DNA of 64,000 nucleotides from a virus (IMGVR_UViG_3300009154_000042:18136-82135); one strand, 5' to 3'; counted from the first letter of the stretch, positions 9,388 to 18,858 are shown. Translations and numbers: made by a program. The notes: generated by a model not told the origin, from the letters alone.

Positions 9388-11967
9388 ATGTCTTACGTTA
9401 TAAACAAGAGTAATAATGAATTATTCTTAATTTTAAATGATAATATCATTGATAAGAATAATGCATCTATATCACTGGTTGGTAGAAATGTATCCAACTT
9501 TGGCGATGCTCAGAATGAAAATTTTCTCCATATGTTGGAAAACTTTGCCAGGTCTAGTGCAGTTGGTGGTCAACCTAGAAGTCCCATAACGGGACAAATA
9601 TGGTTTGATACTAATAGTAATATATGTAGACCCCTGGCATACGATGGCAGGGTGTGGAGACCACTTGCTGTTTCCATATATAGTCCATCAGCTAGAGATA
9701 CACTCACCAACGCAACCTCAAGTCCTGCAATTCCATTTGCAGCATCTCAACCTGGTGATTTTTGGGTAAATAGTGTTACCAAACAGATGTACTTGGTAAC
9801 TAGTACTGCATCCGATGTTTCGTTGATTGGCCCTGAATTGGTAGAAGGCTTTGCTACTACCAAAATGTCTTCGCGTTCAATGAATGATAATTCAGGCACT
9901 GCTCGGCCAGTAATTCAAACAATCATCAATGGCGAAGTAATTAGCATCCAGAGCAATGTCACTTTCGTGCAAACCTCCACTAATGCAGTCGCTGGTTTTC
10001 CTATAATTTATCGCGGCGTGACTTATAAAAATTATAGTTCTTCTACTAGGTATTCCACGCTATCAACTGACGTTGTCCTTCATGGATTACACGAGCAGTT
10101 AGATCGATCATATCCTCGTAGAAATATCGATGAGCATATACAAGGTGATTGGAGTGTAGATACTGGAAACTTTTTCTATTTTGGATCTTCACAAGAATCT
10201 AGTATAAGCTGGAAGTCGTCCGCAAATTCATTGACATTAAAAACAACATCAGATATTTCGTTTAAAACAACTACTACTTCTTTGATTTTTAATGGTGCAA
10301 CATTAATACCTTCGGTGTCTTCAATAATAGATTTGGGATCAAATGATTATTTGTACAATTCTGTCTATACAAAACGCATTGATAGTGGAGCAACAACCGG
10401 TACTGTCGGCGGAGATTGGAAAATTGACGCAGCGACTGTAATTTCGCCAAACACAGATCTTTCTAGTAATATAGGCACAGCATCTTCAAGATTTAATAAT
10501 GTTTTTGCTGCAAATCTGTCAACCGGTAACTCATCAAATCAAGGCACATTAACAGGTGCTTGGCAACTTAGTGCTAATTCTACATTTTCGCCACTTTCAA
10601 ATTTGAGTAATAATCTTGGACTGTCAAATAAGAAATTTAATACGGCGTATGTTTCAACAATTTCTGGAATCACATCAATTATAGGATCTCCCGTTTTAAC
10701 TGGCCATTTACTGCCATCTGTTACTGGAATCTATGAATTAGGTAATACAGATTATCAATGGTTAAAGATGTACGCAACCTATGTTAGATCGAATAACTTA
10801 ATTTCAACCACTGGAACTATTGGAACATTTACTGCCACTAATGCTACTATTGGCGTTTTAACTGCTACAAGTGTCAATGCCGTTAATATTACTGCCACTG
10901 GATCAATCAATGCTCCTGCCGTGTATATAAATGGATATTCTGCATTAACAGCAACTTATGTATTGAATACAGCATCTTCTGTGGTACTTGGAGGAATCAA
11001 AGTTGGCAATGGCATTAGTGTGTCATCTAGTGGAACTATTTCAGTAGTTACGTATAATCAAAGTTTAAACACTTCAAATTCGGTCACATTTAACAATATA
11101 TCGGTCAATGATATAACAACTGGTGGCATATTTACGGCACCGACAGGAACAATTTCTAATTTCAATGCAAATACCGCAACCATTGGTGGCAACTTAACTG
11201 TAAATTCTGCAGGAATTGTAAATGCTACTATAAATTCTCTTAATTCTCCTTCTGCAACAATTACTAGACTTTCTGGAGGAAATTCAACATTTAATAATGT
11301 TACCGCGACCGTTGCAACAATTAGTACTCTAACCGTATCTACTTTGATAGACAGGTTTTCAACATCTATCAATAAAATTGATACTGATAGTTTTATGATT
11401 GCCAATTCTGATTCAAATCTTGCAACTCAGCGAGCAATAGTTAGTTACATTGCTCGCCTATTATCTCAGTTGCCATCTATTCCTCCTGTTCCAACGGGAG
11501 CAGTATTTTATGTTGCCATGCAGGCATTGCCAAACGGCTATGTGATTTGTAATGGAGGATCTTATTCTACCACTGATAGTCGATATCTTAATTTGTTCAA
11601 TGCTATAGGATATACATACGGTGGCTCTGGTAACACATTTAGAGTTCCAGATCTGAGGGGACAATTCATAAGAGGACATGATGCAGGTAAAGGAGTTGAT
11701 TCTGGCCGAGCGTTCGGATCTGCACAATCTGATGATATTGTATCACATAGTCATTATATGTTTGCCGACGGTAATAGTGCATATAATAATATGTCATCTT
11801 ATCCAGAAGCTGCACCTTCTGCTAACACTTCTGGAGGATCATCTGGATCAAGTTATAATATTGGTACAAATGGAGTTAGTGACGCAACTGAGGGCAGAAC
11901 AAGCGCAGTCGGTGGCAATGAGACTAGGCCTAAGAACGTTGCGCTTATGCCAATTATAAAACTTTAA
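9388..11967 (+). CDS. Tail fibre protein with C-terminal collar domain, fibre paralogue 3
   Basis: 859 residues, the longest of the four. The shared N-terminal module is present (L-V-G-R-N, M-L-E-N-F, TGQIWFDTNS). A long repetitive shaft contains segments such as GGIKVGNGISVSSSGTISV, similar to the virion protein at 51,945-52,892. The C-terminus is a typical tail-collar domain with GYVICNGGSY, FRVPDLRGQFIRGHD, G-R-x-F-G-S-x-Q and H-S-H. In the T4 gp12 family, His residues of this kind can bind metal. An AGGGG ribosome binding site lies a few nt before the start. Confidence 0.85.
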   Translation: MSYVINKSNNELFLILNDNIIDKNNASISLVGRNVSNFGDAQNENFLHMLENFARSSAVGGQPRSPITGQIWFDTNSNICRPLAYDGRVWRPLAVSIYSPSARDTLTNATSSPAIPFAASQPGDFWVNSVTKQMYLVTSTASDVSLIGPELVEGFATTKMSSRSMNDNSGTARPVIQTIINGEVISIQSNVTFVQTSTNAVAGFPIIYRGVTYKNYSSSTRYSTLSTDVVLHGLHEQLDRSYPRRNIDEHIQGDWSVDTGNFFYFGSSQESSISWKSSANSLTLKTTSDISFKTTTTSLIFNGATLIPSVSSIIDLGSNDYLYNSVYTKRIDSGATTGTVGGDWKIDAATVISPNTDLSSNIGTASSRFNNVFAANLSTGNSSNQGTLTGAWQLSANSTFSPLSNLSNNLGLSNKKFNTAYVSTISGITSIIGSPVLTGHLLPSVTGIYELGNTDYQWLKMYATYVRSNNLISTTGTIGTFTATNATIGVLTATSVNAVNITATGSINAPAVYINGYSALTATYVLNTASSVVLGGIKVGNGISVSSSGTISVVTYNQSLNTSNSVTFNNISVNDITTGGIFTAPTGTISNFNANTATIGGNLTVNSAGIVNATINSLNSPSATITRLSGGNSTFNNVTATVATISTLTVSTLIDRFSTSINKIDTDSFMIANSDSNLATQRAIVSYIARLLSQLPSIPPVPTGAVFYVAMQALPNGYVICNGGSYSTTDSRYLNLFNAIGYTYGGSGNTFRVPDLRGQFIRGHDAGKGVDSGRAFGSAQSDDIVSHSHYMFADGNSAYNNMSSYPEAAPSANTSGGSSGSSYNIGTNGVSDATEGRTSAVGGNETRPKNVALMPIIKL

Positions 11968-11974
11968 ATAAATA
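11967..11974 (+). promoter_or_regulatory. Late promoter octamer AATAAATA, 5 nt before ATG
   Basis: The octamer overlaps the last base of the preceding stop codon and ends exactly 5 nt before the ATG at 11980. No Shine-Dalgarno sequence is present. Same geometry as at 5208, 50261 and 57423. Confidence 0.45.
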
Positions 11975-11979
11975 GTAAT

Positions 11980-14355
11980 ATGTCATATACACTATACAAA
12001 TCAAATGGATCAAAATTTTTAATCATACAAGATGGTACAGTGGATACTACCACTGATCTCACATTTGTTGGTAAAAATTATACCGGTTATGGTACACAAG
12101 TTAATGAAAATTTTGTTAAATTATTAGAAAATTTTGCAAATAATAAATCACCAAAGGTACCAGTAGTAGGACAGCTTTGGTTTGATACATCTGATAAGCG
12201 TCTAAAGCTGTATGATGGTTCCAGATTCAAGTTTATGGGCGTCATTAATTATGGCGCCACTGCGCCAGTGAGAATGAATGCAGGTGATCTGCATTTTGAT
12301 ACAGACAACTCACTGTATGCATATAATGGTACAACCTGGATAAAAATTGGTCCGACTACGATACCTAATTTTCAAAGTAGTGAAGGTGGTGGACTTCCTA
12401 CCACTACTATACTAGGCAACGACAGTTTGCCTTATAATATTGTAAAGATAGCTGTTTCTGGTACAACTGCAACAGTTATATCAAATGGTCCAATCTTTCA
12501 GCCTAGGGGCGATCAGGACATCACGGCATCATTTCCGAGAATTTATCCTGGCATAACTCTTCGAGGCGCCGATCCTATCACTGGAGTAAGTTCTACGTCC
12601 ACTAATGGCGGCAAGTATTTACTTTGGGGTACCGCTGCATCATCGTTATCCTTGGTAAATGCAAATGGAACAATTTCATCGGCGTCAAATTTTGTAAAAG
12701 CTCTTGATCTTCAAAATGGAGTTTCTTATCAAATAACATCCCTCAATGATACCGGAATAACTGTTGGCAATCAAAGAGTTATTCAAATGCATGTTACTTC
12801 TTCAACGGTTGGAAATGTAAGTGTAATTGGCGGATCGAGACTGTTGTTAAATGTCAATGGAATTGCAGGAACTTATACTAATGTTATTAGTCTTGAAGGA
12901 TCTTCTTCTCTTGGTATTCTACCTAACGCAAGTTATCCAGTTGCACTTGGATCGACTGCTACTGGTCGAAGATTCAGTAATTTATATGTAAACACGGTCA
13001 CGGCTGCATTTTTAACAAGCACAAATATTTTTTCGACGGTAATAACTGCTACGACTTTTAATGTAGCGACCATTTCAGCAAGTAGTAGTATTCAAATCAA
13101 CGGCTCAAATGTTTGGACGGCCGCTAGTTTAACCAATAATAATCAACTTTCTAATGGAGCAAATTATTTAACATCCTCTACTTTGGGAACTTATGGCGTT
13201 ACTTCAATCACAGGAACTGCTAACGAGGTAACAGCAAGCCCATCAAAGGGAGCTGTCACGATTGGTCTTCCTAACTCTGTTCGAATTACTAATAGTCTGA
13301 CTGCCGCAACAGTTTACGGTAATACAGTATATTCAAATGGATTCGAATGCTTGACATCAGATACATTGAATATTCCTGCTTCTGGAATTCAAGCAGTTTT
13401 GGGAACGACAAATGAAACTGATGTGACTGTTGTGAATTCTGGGACAATACGAGTTGGTTTGGTCAGTGCGGTAAGTGGATTAACTTCTCTATCTGCAAAT
13501 GCATTGTATGACAGTGCCGATAGAGTATTGACTACTGCTACAATTACTACGGCTACTAACTTAGGACTAAAATTTACTATAACTGGAGCGACCGCATCAT
13601 TGGGCGGTACATTAACTGTTGTAAGTGGCGGAACAGGTCTAACTAGTTATAGTATAGGTGACTTGTTATATGCTAGTGCACCGACTACCATTGGTAAATT
13701 GGCATCAGTTGCTTCAGGTAATGTTGTTATTTCAAATGGCGTTAATACTTTGCCTACTTGGGGCAAAGTGGGATTAACCACACATACTACTGGAACACTC
13801 GGTGTTGGTAATGGTGGTTCAGGCGCAGCGACATTTACTGCTGGATATTTAAAAGCTAGTGGAACAACTGCATTTACTACAACTGCTACCATTCCTGGGG
13901 CTGATGTAAGTGGTAATATATCAGGCAATTCTGCGGATATTACAGGTTATAAACCGTTGCGAAATATTACCAGTGGTTATACAGGTGGCAGTAAAGTTTC
14001 TGTAAGTAGTACTGCTCCGACTAGTCCAACGCAGGGTGATATGTGGCTTGATATATCAGGAGGCACTGGATATAGTCAATCACTAGGAACCGCTGGATGG
14101 ACAAAATTACCAAATGGTATCTTAATACAATGGGGATCTGCTAGTGCTCTTGCCAACGATTCAAGTGGTCCATTTAATTTTCCAACAGCGTTTACGGGCG
14201 CTGTATATCGCATTTATGGAACTTGTTCTACTGGAAACAGCGGCGCGACCAACGGTAATAAAGTTGGGGCAACAATAGTGAGCACTACCCAATATCGGGT
14301 TTATAGCGATGATAATGCAGAAACAGTTGACTGGCTTGCAATAGGAACTTATTAA
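11980..14355 (+). CDS. Tail fibre protein, fibre paralogue 4, gp53-like C-terminus
   Basis: 791 residues. The shared module is at residues 1-75 (FVGKN, LLENFANN, VGQLWFDTSDK), followed by G-D-L-H-F-D-T. The shaft is Ser/Thr/Gly-rich with many T-A-x-T and N-G repeats. The last 120 residues contain TQGDMWLDISG and LPNGILIQWGSA, a tip type seen in tail fibres (gp53-like C-terminal domains). The next gene encodes a tail assembly chaperone, as expected downstream of the host-recognition fibre, so this is the best candidate for the receptor-binding protein. Confidence 0.8.
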   Translation: MSYTLYKSNGSKFLIIQDGTVDTTTDLTFVGKNYTGYGTQVNENFVKLLENFANNKSPKVPVVGQLWFDTSDKRLKLYDGSRFKFMGVINYGATAPVRMNAGDLHFDTDNSLYAYNGTTWIKIGPTTIPNFQSSEGGGLPTTTILGNDSLPYNIVKIAVSGTTATVISNGPIFQPRGDQDITASFPRIYPGITLRGADPITGVSSTSTNGGKYLLWGTAASSLSLVNANGTISSASNFVKALDLQNGVSYQITSLNDTGITVGNQRVIQMHVTSSTVGNVSVIGGSRLLLNVNGIAGTYTNVISLEGSSSLGILPNASYPVALGSTATGRRFSNLYVNTVTAAFLTSTNIFSTVITATTFNVATISASSSIQINGSNVWTAASLTNNNQLSNGANYLTSSTLGTYGVTSITGTANEVTASPSKGAVTIGLPNSVRITNSLTAATVYGNTVYSNGFECLTSDTLNIPASGIQAVLGTTNETDVTVVNSGTIRVGLVSAVSGLTSLSANALYDSADRVLTTATITTATNLGLKFTITGATASLGGTLTVVSGGTGLTSYSIGDLLYASAPTTIGKLASVASGNVVISNGVNTLPTWGKVGLTTHTTGTLGVGNGGSGAATFTAGYLKASGTTAFTTTATIPGADVSGNISGNSADITGYKPLRNITSGYTGGSKVSVSSTAPTSPTQGDMWLDISGGTGYSQSLGTAGWTKLPNGILIQWGSASALANDSSGPFNFPTAFTGAVYRIYGTCSTGNSGATNGNKVGATIVSTTQYRVYSDDNAETVDWLAIGTY

Positions 14356-14356
14356 T

Positions 14357-14731
14357 ATGACAATTTATTACAGCCCATCGACAAGCGGATTTTATGATAC
14401 CCGGGTTGGTTATGGCAATCTTCCTAATGATATAGTAGAAATTGAGTATTCAACTTATATTGATGCTCTAAATCAGCAATCATTGGGAAATAAACAAATT
14501 ATATTTGAAAATAATACAATAAAAGTTGTGGAATATATGCTTGATTTAACGTGGGGAAATATTAGATTGCTGAGGAATAAAAAATTGTCTCGTTCTGACT
14601 GGACTCAAAGCAAAGATGTTCCAGATAATATTTCTTCTCAATGGGCAGTATATAGACAAGCTCTTAGAGATATTCCTCAGATTCAAACAGATCCAAATAA
14701 CATTATTTGGCCAACTCCTCCTGGAGAATAA
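14357..14731 (+). CDS. Phage tail fibre assembly chaperone
   Basis: 124 residues. The C-terminal half matches the phage tail assembly chaperone family: L-R-N-x-x-L-x-x-S-D-W-T-Q followed by WAVYRQALRDIPQ and ending in W-P-T-P-P. Members of this family help fold or trimerise the fibre encoded just upstream. The gene begins 1 nt after the stop of fibre paralogue 4, so production of fibre and chaperone is probably coupled. Length and motif position are typical for the family. Confidence 0.85.
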   Translation: MTIYYSPSTSGFYDTRVGYGNLPNDIVEIEYSTYIDALNQQSLGNKQIIFENNTIKVVEYMLDLTWGNIRLLRNKKLSRSDWTQSKDVPDNISSQWAVYRQALRDIPQIQTDPNNIIWPTPPGE

Positions 14732-14733
14732 TC

Positions 14734-15282
14734 GTGGCAGCAGTTTCTAAAATATGGAATGGTTCTTCTTGGATTAATCCATTTTTTCTCTATCCAAAAG
14801 TATGGAATGGCACTGATTGGGTATATGGATTGCCTAAGATATGGGCAATTGCACAAGCTACTGATAGTAAAATTGTTGCAGTTGGCGTAAATTATACCTT
14901 TATTCAAGGCGGTGGCGGAATTCCTGGACCTGGGGGAGGTGTTCCTCCCCAAACTATTACTACCTGTGGTTATTTAAAAGACAATTACGGTAATATTAAT
15001 AGCACTGCATCGGCATTGTACACAGGATGGGAACCATTAACAATTGATCAAATTACTTACTTAGAAAGAGTAAATGACAACACTGGTGGTATTATAATAC
15101 AAACAATTACATTAATTATTAATGGTGCACCAAACTCTGGATGGACTACAATGACAATCAACGGTACTTCATATTCTAGAGCAAGCGCCGCATATACCAC
15201 CGGCGGCACCTGGGTGTGGACTCCTACATCAAATCCGTTTGGAACAACACCCGGCTCTCAAATTACAGTAACGTGGGCATAA
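14734..15282 (+). CDS. Small virion-like protein with WNG repeats, GTG start
   Basis: 182 residues when the GTG at 14734 is used. GGAGA lies 6 nt upstream, inside the end of the previous gene; a TTG at 14707 is in frame but has no good ribosome site. The N-terminus has two W-N-G-[ST]-x-W motifs (KIWNGSSWINP and KVWNGTDWVYG), often seen in phage tail-tip or baseplate proteins. A Gly-rich stretch follows. The function is unknown; the position suggests a fibre-associated structural protein. It is the last gene before the convergent terminator. Confidence 0.65.
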   Translation: MAAVSKIWNGSSWINPFFLYPKVWNGTDWVYGLPKIWAIAQATDSKIVAVGVNYTFIQGGGGIPGPGGGVPPQTITTCGYLKDNYGNINSTASALYTGWEPLTIDQITYLERVNDNTGGIIIQTITLIINGAPNSGWTTMTINGTSYSRASAAYTTGGTWVWTPTSNPFGTTPGSQITVTWA

Positions 15283-15288
15283 GATAAT

Positions 15289-15319
15289 AGAAAAGCCCTA
15301 GTTAGGCTAGGGCTTTTCT
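15289..15319. terminator. Bidirectional intrinsic terminator
   Basis: A perfect 13-bp inverted repeat (AGAAAAGCCCTAG / CTAGGGCTTTTCT) with a 5-nt loop lies between converging genes. The arms end in A-rich and T-rich stretches, so the structure can act as a terminator in both directions. Confidence 0.9.
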
Positions 15320-15327
15320 AATTGAGC

Positions 15328-15936
15328 TTAAATAGTTTCAACAGCGTCTTTAGTAGCTGTTTTCTTACTTTTGGGCGGATCCACTTCGTCGGCCGCCTTT
15401 CTCAACTTCGCTGCTTCTTTATAGAGTGCATCAGCACGACTACGCATTTCGGCAGGAGTCAAAGTTATACTAGATGTTTCAAATGTTTCATCAGATGCCG
15501 CATCTTTGACAACGGTTTCATTCGAGTCTACTAGTGTTGGAATAGTTGCATTTGAACCATCCTTGATAGCTAACTCATTGAGCGAAACTCCTTTTTGTTG
15601 AGCAATAATGTTATTAAGTTCATCAAGTGGTATTGATGTTTTATTATCTGGAGTAATCAATACGCCATTGGTAGGAACTTTTTTCATTAATCCATTGGAG
15701 TGAACATAGTGCAGCATGTTTGAACCATCTGGAAACCGACGAACAGACATAACATCCGCAAGTTCATCGGCTTGTTGTCCGGTTTCTGAATCAATCAGAC
15801 TCATTAATGAGTCGTGATAAGAGTCCATGAGCGCCTGTGTTCCTATAACTAGAGCAGAGTGCGGATCGCCTGGTATTGTACGATAGGCAATTACAATCTT
15901 TGCTCCGTTGTTTTTCATTTTACCAACGTGTTTCAT
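15328..15936 (-). CDS. Conserved phage protein of unknown function
   Basis: 202 residues, starting MKHVGKMKNNGAKIVIAYRT. The first 130 residues look globular; the rest is Lys/Ala/Glu-rich and probably helical or disordered, ending in a basic tail. It resembles conserved uncharacterised proteins of marine T4-like phages that I recall only by pattern. A ribosome site (AAGGAGAA) precedes the ATG, and the gene follows the 78-residue gene by 11 nt, so the two are probably co-translated. No enzyme motif is visible. Confidence 0.7.
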   Translation of the reverse strand: MKHVGKMKNNGAKIVIAYRTIPGDPHSALVIGTQALMDSYHDSLMSLIDSETGQQADELADVMSVRRFPDGSNMLHYVHSNGLMKKVPTNGVLITPDNKTSIPLDELNNIIAQQKGVSLNELAIKDGSNATIPTLVDSNETVVKDAASDETFETSSITLTPAEMRSRADALYKEAAKLRKAADEVDPPKSKKTATKDAVETI

Positions 15937-15947
15937 GTTGGTTCTCC

Positions 15948-16184
15948 TTAGGCTGCTGGCGCAGTTGTATCTTCGTTTTCCTGAGGTGGAGCAACAGCGT
16001 TTAGGAAATCGTTGAGCTTATTAAATGCGGTGCCAATAGCTGCCATTTCAGCAGCACGAAATGCACCACGAGTGGCAGCAACATCAATAATTGAACGAAG
16101 GTTACCTAGATCCTGAATGGTTAGTTCTGGAGTTGTAGTTGTAGCATCGGTTGCGGCTACATCAGTTGTATTTTGATCAGACAT
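15948..16184 (-). CDS. Small conserved phage protein
   Basis: 78 residues. The core TIQDLGNLRSIIDVAATRG and AAEMAAIGTAFNKLNDFL is strongly helical, flanked by Thr/Asp/Ala-rich disordered ends. The pattern resembles a short conserved protein of marine T4-like phages whose function I do not know. AGGAGA precedes the ATG. It lies in one transcription unit with the 202-residue gene downstream. Confidence 0.65.
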   Translation of the reverse strand: MSDQNTTDVAATDATTTTPELTIQDLGNLRSIIDVAATRGAFRAAEMAAIGTAFNKLNDFLNAVAPPQENEDTTAPAA

Positions 16185-16198
16185 TTATATCTCCTGTG

Positions 16199-16474
16199 TT
16201 ATTTGTCTAAGTATGGACACGATAGACTCAATATAGTTAGTTCTTTTGGATCTTCGATCCCCAATTCTTGAATTTCAACTAACTTATTATTTGAATCTAT
16301 TCGTAAATTTTTAACAATAGCATATCTGCTATCTAAATTTTGGTAGATCCAGATATCAACTGGATCTACCCTAGATACTTTCAGTGTCATTTTTGCAAAA
16401 TGCAGTGGAATATATGACAGTCTTCTTGTACCTGTTATATTATATGCATTTGCATTATCACGTATTAACGCCAT
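16199..16474 (-). CDS. Hypothetical protein
   Basis: 91 residues, beta-rich, with no recognised domain. The start lies 13 nt from a perfect T4-type late octamer, which predicts late expression and perhaps a structural or assembly role. It is probably the first gene of a three-gene late unit running to 15,328. Confidence 0.6.
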   Translation of the reverse strand: MALIRDNANAYNITGTRRLSYIPLHFAKMTLKVSRVDPVDIWIYQNLDSRYAIVKNLRIDSNNKLVEIQELGIEDPKELTILSLSCPYLDK

Positions 16475-16486
16475 TATATATCTACT

Positions 16487-17698
16487 TTATTTATAATATG
16501 CATATTGCCCGAATGGCGGAACTATGTTTTCACTTCCGTGAATTACAAAGATAGATTCACAATAATTCTCATCGCCCCAGCTTCCGCAAGGATATCCATC
16601 TGTGAACATTATGAATCGCTTCGGTTCAATATCGTTGTCTTTCATGAACTTGAAGTTAGCATCAAAGTCAGTGCCACCACCACCCTTGACTTTGTAAGTC
16701 AGAATGTCAGAGGCATTGTCTCCGGTGAACTCTGCATAGTTATAAACTTTGGTATCAAAGCACCACAGATTTAACTTAAAATCTGTATATTCGTCCATGA
16801 TTCCCTTGACCTCAGAAATAAAATCAGTTGCCTGTCGATCACTGATAGAACCACTCATGTCAATTGCGCAACTTACATCAATAGTTTCTTCGTTAATCAT
16901 TCCAGGAAGAACCGCTCCGCACATCTGACTTTTACGGTTTACACGCGAAAAGCTAAAATTGCTTTTAAGAATACTTTGAATATTCATATGAAGTAGTTCA
17001 CGCCAGTCGATTTTTGGCTCGGTAAACTCGTTTATCAGTCTTGCAACACTAGCTGGAACACTATCTGCGCCCGCCGCATGGGCTGCACTAATCATTGCTT
17101 CTTTTATTTCGTCACGGATTTTCTTTCGATCTTCTTCCGAAATTGAAGGACCATCGTTATCTCCGTCACCGCCAAGGTGCTCATCTAAAAGATCACCAAG
17201 GCTACTAATGTCAATTTTAGTAGCTTTTTCGTAAATGTCTTCATAGATTTGTTCAAATGACCATCCACGATACTTGTTATCTTGAAACACGCTTATAAAT
17301 TTTGGAAATTCGCCTATCTTTTCGTCTTTGCAGATTTGATTAACTGCATAATCCATTGCAATGTTTGCAAGCTTTCTGTCACGGCTCTCACGGCGTCCCA
17401 TATGATCAAATACATTATGAAGTACTTCGTGTGCAAAACCAAAGCTACATTCTTTGGAACTAAGCTTGTTAACAAATCCTACATTGTAATAAAAATGACG
17501 ACCATCTGTTGCTAAAGTAGATAGCCAGTCAGATGCATCAACGATTTTTAATCGAGTTGCCATGTTTCCAAAAAATGGATGACGGAGAAGTAGTCCAATT
17601 CGTGCAGTGACTAACTTTTCCACCGCCGAGTGCTGCTCTTCGCGAGAATATTCTTTCTTTTCTGGCTTCTTGATTTTTTCTTGCTTCATAACAGACAT
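16487..17698 (-). CDS. VWA-like protein with N-terminal metallopeptidase motif (DUF2201-type)
   Basis: 403 residues. An HExxH zinc motif (FAHEVLHNVFDHM) is near residue 90 in the N-terminal putative metallopeptidase region. The C-terminal part is a VWA-like domain with the MIDAS-type sequence D-M-S-G-S (CAIDMSGSISD) and a later G-G-G-T-D-F. Proteins of this kind work with MoxR AAA ATPases, and a MoxR gene lies directly upstream. The pair is thought to remodel or load metals on target proteins; the phage target is unknown. AGGAG precedes the start, and its own sigma-70 promoter lies at 17,724-17,751. Confidence 0.85.
   Translation of the reverse strand: MSVMKQEKIKKPEKKEYSREEQHSAVEKLVTARIGLLLRHPFFGNMATRLKIVDASDWLSTLATDGRHFYYNVGFVNKLSSKECSFGFAHEVLHNVFDHMGRRESRDRKLANIAMDYAVNQICKDEKIGEFPKFISVFQDNKYRGWSFEQIYEDIYEKATKIDISSLGDLLDEHLGGDGDNDGPSISEEDRKKIRDEIKEAMISAAHAAGADSVPASVARLINEFTEPKIDWRELLHMNIQSILKSNFSFSRVNRKSQMCGAVLPGMINEETIDVSCAIDMSGSISDRQATDFISEVKGIMDEYTDFKLNLWCFDTKVYNYAEFTGDNASDILTYKVKGGGGTDFDANFKFMKDNDIEPKRFIMFTDGYPCGSWGDENYCESIFVIHGSENIVPPFGQYAYYK
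16488..16495 (-). promoter_or_regulatory. Late promoter octamer TATAAATA
   Basis: A perfect match to the T4 late consensus, 13 nt before the start at 16,474. It overlaps the stop codon of the VWA gene. Confidence 0.6.
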
Positions 17699-17723
17699 TG
17701 CAGACTCCTATTGTTATTCAACC

Positions 17724-17751
17724 ATTATACACTAACATATTGAAATGTCAA
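17724..17751 (-). promoter_or_regulatory. Sigma-70 promoter for the VWA gene
   Basis: TTGACA and TATAAT, both perfect, separated by 16 bp and 25 bp upstream of the start at 17,698. Confidence 0.8.
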
Positions 17752-17771
17752 GGGGCCCATACGAGCCCCTT
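17750..17771 (-). terminator. Hairpin after moxR, possible terminator
   Basis: A 7-bp GC-rich stem (AAGGGGC / GCCCCTT) with an 8-nt loop lies just past the moxR stop. No T-run follows on the minus strand. It touches the -35 box of the VWA promoter. Termination or mRNA processing is possible. Confidence 0.4.
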
Positions 17772-17778
17772 AACGGTA

Positions 17779-18858
17779 TTATTCCATTGACGAGATGATG
17801 TACTTGCCGTACCTTTCATGAAACTCATCAAAACTCGTGAGTTTCGCAGCATCAAAAGGCAGATTGTACTGAGTGAGTGCAACCTTTGCACCCATGACAT
17901 TAAGCTCAGTAGGAAAATTGTTCATCATGAACTTGAAAAAGTTGTCTGCTTGGTTATTCCAGTCTTTTTCATTTCGCTCACTTGCTGCTAATAGTTCATA
18001 GCACATACTGATGGTCAATGAGTACATCGCGGAGATTTCTTTTACCTTCAGCTCGGTAACTTCGCCACTAAGAATCGATTCCGGCCTCGGTAATTTGCTA
18101 GCAATCTTGCGATGTGCCATAAACTTGACAGCAAGTCCGTCACCGATAGCGCCTGATACCAAGTCCGTGAGAGTGTTCTCTGGCAGATCATCGTCTTCTA
18201 GGAGTTCAGCAACAAACGACCAAGAGCGAGGAGTGGCAAATGAGCGACTAGAACTACGAGGATCGAAGTCGTACAGATCCTGCTTTGCAAATCCAATGTA
18301 ACCGATTACCTGTTCATGAACATTGTTAGCAATTGCCCATTCTTGCCAATCACCGTGGTTTACCTTAATTTCAAGGTGAAGGAATCGGTTGGCAAGTGGC
18401 GCAGGCATTCGATAAGTAACGCCCTTGTCACTTTCACGATTGCCAGCGGCAATGATACTAACACCCTTGGGCAGATGATATGTACCGACTCGACGATTTA
18501 GAATCAACTGATATGCGGCTGCCTGTGTTGCAGGCGCAGCAGAGTTGAGTTCGTCAAGAAAAAGAATAGCAGTGGAATTAGGATCGCTAGGCAATTCAAT
18601 AGGCGGTGCCCATGTCATTGCGCCCTTGTCTGGATTATAAAAGGGAATGCCCTTGATGTCAGTTGGTTCCCACAAAGAAAGTCGAACGTCAATGACTTCT
18701 CGGCCATTTTCAGCACCGACCTGATGAACGATATCTGACTTGCCAATGCCAGGAGGTCCCCACATGAATACAGGACGATTTACCTTAAAACACTTACGGA
18801 TTGCAGCCTTGGCCTCGTTTGGACTTTGGGTGCGATTAACACTGGATACATCTGCCAT
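17779..18858 (-). CDS. MoxR-type AAA+ ATPase
   Basis: 359 residues. Walker A is GPPGIGKSD near residue 35, Walker B is AILFLDELNSA, sensor 1 is IIAAGN, and the arginine finger region is PLANRFLH. This order and spacing fit the MoxR branch of AAA+ proteins. MoxR ATPases act as chaperones that use ATP to remodel partners, and the adjacent VWA/metallopeptidase gene is the expected partner. The gene has its own consensus sigma-70 promoter, so early expression is likely. The target in the infected cell is not evident. Confidence 0.88.
   Translation of the reverse strand: MADVSSVNRTQSPNEAKAAIRKCFKVNRPVFMWGPPGIGKSDIVHQVGAENGREVIDVRLSLWEPTDIKGIPFYNPDKGAMTWAPPIELPSDPNSTAILFLDELNSAAPATQAAAYQLILNRRVGTYHLPKGVSIIAAGNRESDKGVTYRMPAPLANRFLHLEIKVNHGDWQEWAIANNVHEQVIGYIGFAKQDLYDFDPRSSSRSFATPRSWSFVAELLEDDDLPENTLTDLVSGAIGDGLAVKFMAHRKIASKLPRPESILSGEVTELKVKEISAMYSLTISMCYELLAASERNEKDWNNQADNFFKFMMNNFPTELNVMGAKVALTQYNLPFDAAKLTSFDEFHERYGKYIISSME

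Noticed and set aside
11678-11959. 93-residue plus-strand frame overlapping fibre paralogue 3
   Set aside because: It is out of frame with the recognisable collar domain and has no domain features.
5874-14355. CRISPR-like or insertion-type repeats in the fibre genes
   Set aside because: The similarity is at protein level between paralogues, with no short regular direct repeats or spacers.
15289-15319. Inverted repeat as an insertion or attachment site
   Set aside because: Its perfect stem, short loop and A/T-rich ends between converging genes fit a bidirectional terminator better.
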